From contig RFXW01000004.1 in the NCBI GenBank assembly GCA_009921245.1, forward strand, positions 1 to 35,102: 35,102 nucleotides of DNA, written 5' to 3'. Below the pieces are notes generated by a model. It was not told the origin of the DNA and did no database searches. It saw only the letters and a program-made list of their open reading frames with translations. Both the position numbers and the translations under genes were made by a program. The DNA comes from Candidatus Fonsibacter lacus. GTDB taxonomy: Bacteria; Pseudomonadota; Gammaproteobacteria; Burkholderiales; Burkholderiaceae_C. Position 1 is the first letter of the stretch, and every line of letters begins with the position of its first letter. Positions 32,773-35,102 of the stretch are shown piece after piece.

Positions 32773-34230
32773 TTAATTGCTGGCGCTGTCTTCTTTGCCA
32801 AGGGTTTGGCTAAGTTTGACGCTCTCGCCGCGCATAAAGCGCAACGCCTGTTGCAGACGAAAATCGTCGTCGTCGCCAAAGGTGGGCAGCAAGCGCTCGC
32901 TGGGGTCTTTGCGGCGCTCTTCTTCGAGCTTGCGCCGAGCCGCCTCGCGCGCTTGCTCGCGCTGCTCAATGGCCTTGGGGTCTTTGCTGGCGCTGGCTGC
33001 TTTGTCGGTTTCTAAGTGCTTGCTAAGGTCACCCTCACGCGTGGACAAGGCCGCAAACAAGTTGCCCTCAGGCGTTTCATCCACGTACATGTCGGGCGTG
33101 ATGCCCTTGGCTTGGATCGAGCGGCCGTTGGGGGTGTAGTAAAACGCGGTGGTGATTTTTAGGCCCGTGTCTGGACCCAGGGGTCGCACCGTTTGCACCG
33201 AGCCCTTGCCAAAGGTTCGGTTGCCCATGAGCACGGCGCGTTTGTGATCTTGCAAGGCCCCTGCCACGATTTCGCTGGCCGATGCCGAGCCCTCATTCAC
33301 CAACACCACCAGCGGCAGGCGCTTGAACACGCCGTCGGTGTCGCGCGTCAGCGTGGCAATCGGGTCACGGCCCGGTCGACGCCAGTAGTCGGTGGCGTTG
33401 GCCCGGTACTCGGTGCGACTTTCTTCAAGTTGCCCGTTGGTGGAAACCACTTTGACGTTGTCGGGCAAAAATGCCGCCGACAACGCCACCGCCGCATCCA
33501 GTAAGCCGCCGGGGTCGTTGCGTAAGTCGAGTACCACACCCTTGAGCTTGGGGTTGGCTTGGTAGATCTCGGTGAGTTTGCGCGCAAAGTCTGACACCGT
33601 GCGGTCTTGGAATTGCGACACCCGCACCCAGGCGTGGTCGGGCGTGACCATCTTGGCCTTGACGCTTTGCGTTTTGATCGGCGCGCGGGTAATGGTGACG
33701 CCAAACGTACGCTCTTCGCTGCGGCGCAAAATGGTTAAGCGCACGTCGGTGTTGGGTTCGCCGCGTATCAGTTTGACCGCATCGTTGATGGTGAGCCCCT
33801 TAATGGGCGTTTCGTCAACGCGGGTGATCAAGTCGTTGGTTTTGAGCCCGGCGCGCGCCGCAGGTGAATCTTCTATGGGTGAGACCACGCGCACCAAGCC
33901 GTCTTCCATGGTGATTTCAATGCCCACCCCAACAAAGCGGCCGCTGGTGCCTTCGCGAAACGACTGCCAGGCTTTGGCGTCGTAGTAGGCCGAGTGGGGG
34001 TCCAGCGCGTTGACCATGCCGGCAATGGCATCGGTGATGAGCTTTTTCTCATCCACCGGCTCCACGTAATCGGTTTTTACGATGTTAAAGACGGTGGCCA
34101 ATTGACGCAGCTCGGCCAGCGGCAGCGGCACGGTTGAACCGCGGGCTGTGGCCTGAAACTGGGTGGTCACCAAGGCGCCGGCCAGCGCCCCCGTGGCTAT
34201 CCAACCCAAGACGCGTAACTTGCTGGTCAT
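32773..34230 (-). CDS. ctpA: S41 family C-terminal processing peptidase
   Basis: PDZ region (GVGIEITMEDGLVRVVSPIEDSPAARAGLKTNDLITRVD), LRNDPGGLLDAAV, VNEGSASASEIVAGALQDHKRAVLMGNRTFGKGSVQ. Confidence 0.95.
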   Translation of the reverse strand: MTSKLRVLGWIATGALAGALVTTQFQATARGSTVPLPLAELRQLATVFNIVKTDYVEPVDEKKLITDAIAGMVNALDPHSAYYDAKAWQSFREGTSGRFVGVGIEITMEDGLVRVVSPIEDSPAARAGLKTNDLITRVDETPIKGLTINDAVKLIRGEPNTDVRLTILRRSEERTFGVTITRAPIKTQSVKAKMVTPDHAWVRVSQFQDRTVSDFARKLTEIYQANPKLKGVVLDLRNDPGGLLDAAVALSAAFLPDNVKVVSTNGQLEESRTEYRANATDYWRRPGRDPIATLTRDTDGVFKRLPLVVLVNEGSASASEIVAGALQDHKRAVLMGNRTFGKGSVQTVRPLGPDTGLKITTAFYYTPNGRSIQAKGITPDMYVDETPEGNLFAALSTREGDLSKHLETDKAASASKDPKAIEQREQAREAARRKLEEERRKDPSERLLPTFGDDDDFRLQQALRFMRGESVKLSQTLGKEDSASN

Positions 34231-34288
34231 GGGGCCGAACTATACACCCAGGCTTGCAGCCAACGCCGCCACCGCCGTGCGATTGGGG

Positions 34289-34978
34289 TTATTCCAAGTA
34301 GCCGTGATGCCGCGGCTGCAAATCGTCGTCGAGCTCGTAAATCAACGGCGCGCCGTTGGGGATATTGAGCCCCACAATGTCTTGCTCAGACATCTGATCC
34401 AGGTACTTGATGAGGGCGCGCAGGCTGTTGCCATGCGCGGCAATCAGCACCCGTTTGCCGCTGCGCAGGGCTGGGGCAATCGATGCGTTCCAAAACGGCA
34501 ACACCCGCGCCACCGTGTCTTTAAGGCACTCGGTGCGGGGAAACTCGCCCTCGGGCACTTGCGCGTAGCGTCGGTCGCCAAACTCCCATCGGCTGTCGCC
34601 GTCGGGCAAGGGCGGCGGCGGGGTGTCGTAGCTTCGGCGCCATTGCAGCACCTGCTCGGCGCCGTAGGTTTGGGCCATTTCGTCTTTGTTTAGCCCTTGC
34701 AAGCCGCCGTAATGCCGCTCGTTCAAGCGCCAGCTGTTGACCACCGGCAGCCAGGTGCGGTCCATGTGGTCCAACACGTGCCACAAGGTGTGGGTGGCGC
34801 GCTGCAACACGCTGGTGTAGGCCAAGTCAAAGTCAAAGCCCCGCGCTTTAAGCAACTCGCCTGCGGCTTGCGCCTGGGCCACCCCGGTTGGCGTCAGCGG
34901 CACGTCGGTCCAGCCAGTGAAGCGGTTTTCGAGGTTCCAGGTGGATTCACCATGACGGATAAGGGTAAGCGTGGGCAT
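34289..34978 (-). CDS. gpmA: 2,3-bisphosphoglycerate-dependent phosphoglycerate mutase
   Basis: [63 protein letters not shown]. Confidence 0.97.
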   Translation of the reverse strand: MPTLTLIRHGESTWNLENRFTGWTDVPLTPTGVAQAQAAGELLKARGFDFDLAYTSVLQRATHTLWHVLDHMDRTWLPVVNSWRLNERHYGGLQGLNKDEMAQTYGAEQVLQWRRSYDTPPPPLPDGDSRWEFGDRRYAQVPEGEFPRTECLKDTVARVLPFWNASIAPALRSGKRVLIAAHGNSLRALIKYLDQMSEQDIVGLNIPNGAPLIYELDDDLQPRHHGYLE

Positions 34979-35102
34979 AACAAAAGCTTTTTCAAAATCG
35001 TCCTGGGCGCTCGCCGCAGGGCGTGAGGGCGGGTGGGACAGCGGGCAAAGCCCTAAGCCGCACACGTTCAAGTTAACGATTCTAGAATGCGCGCTTGGTT
35101 TA

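Overview
The window is a compact, high-GC chromosomal segment. Gene content and order (algH-ruvX-pyrR-pyrB-pyrC', ispB/rplU-rpmA-obg-proB, hemA-prfA-prmC-grxD, ubiE-ubiJ-ubiB) look like a betaproteobacterium, probably Burkholderiales; this is judged from memory, with no search run. About 35 housekeeping CDS and two tRNAs (Arg-CCT, Pro-CGG) can be supported. I see no mobile element, CRISPR array, rRNA, prophage or obvious defence island. The points most worth a second look are: (1) a two-gene folE-BLUF unit at 30.9-32.0 kb, in which FolE has CSHH in place of the usual CEHH motif and the BLUF protein appears to lack about 9 residues (the ITG beta-strand segment) while keeping the photochemical Tyr/Asn/Gln/Trp/Met positions; (2) a dihydroorotase homologue (pyrC') that has lost its HxH metal ligands; (3) an AT-rich intergenic region at 6.61-6.84 kb with several interlocking complementary segments, a candidate structured leader or sRNA; (4) a perfect inverted repeat between hemA and a divergent small membrane protein gene; (5) uncharacterised proteins (DUF3683 flavo/Fe-S fusion, DUF971, Tim44-like) embedded in a ubiquinone gene cluster. 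All family assignments come from reading motifs in the supplied translations.
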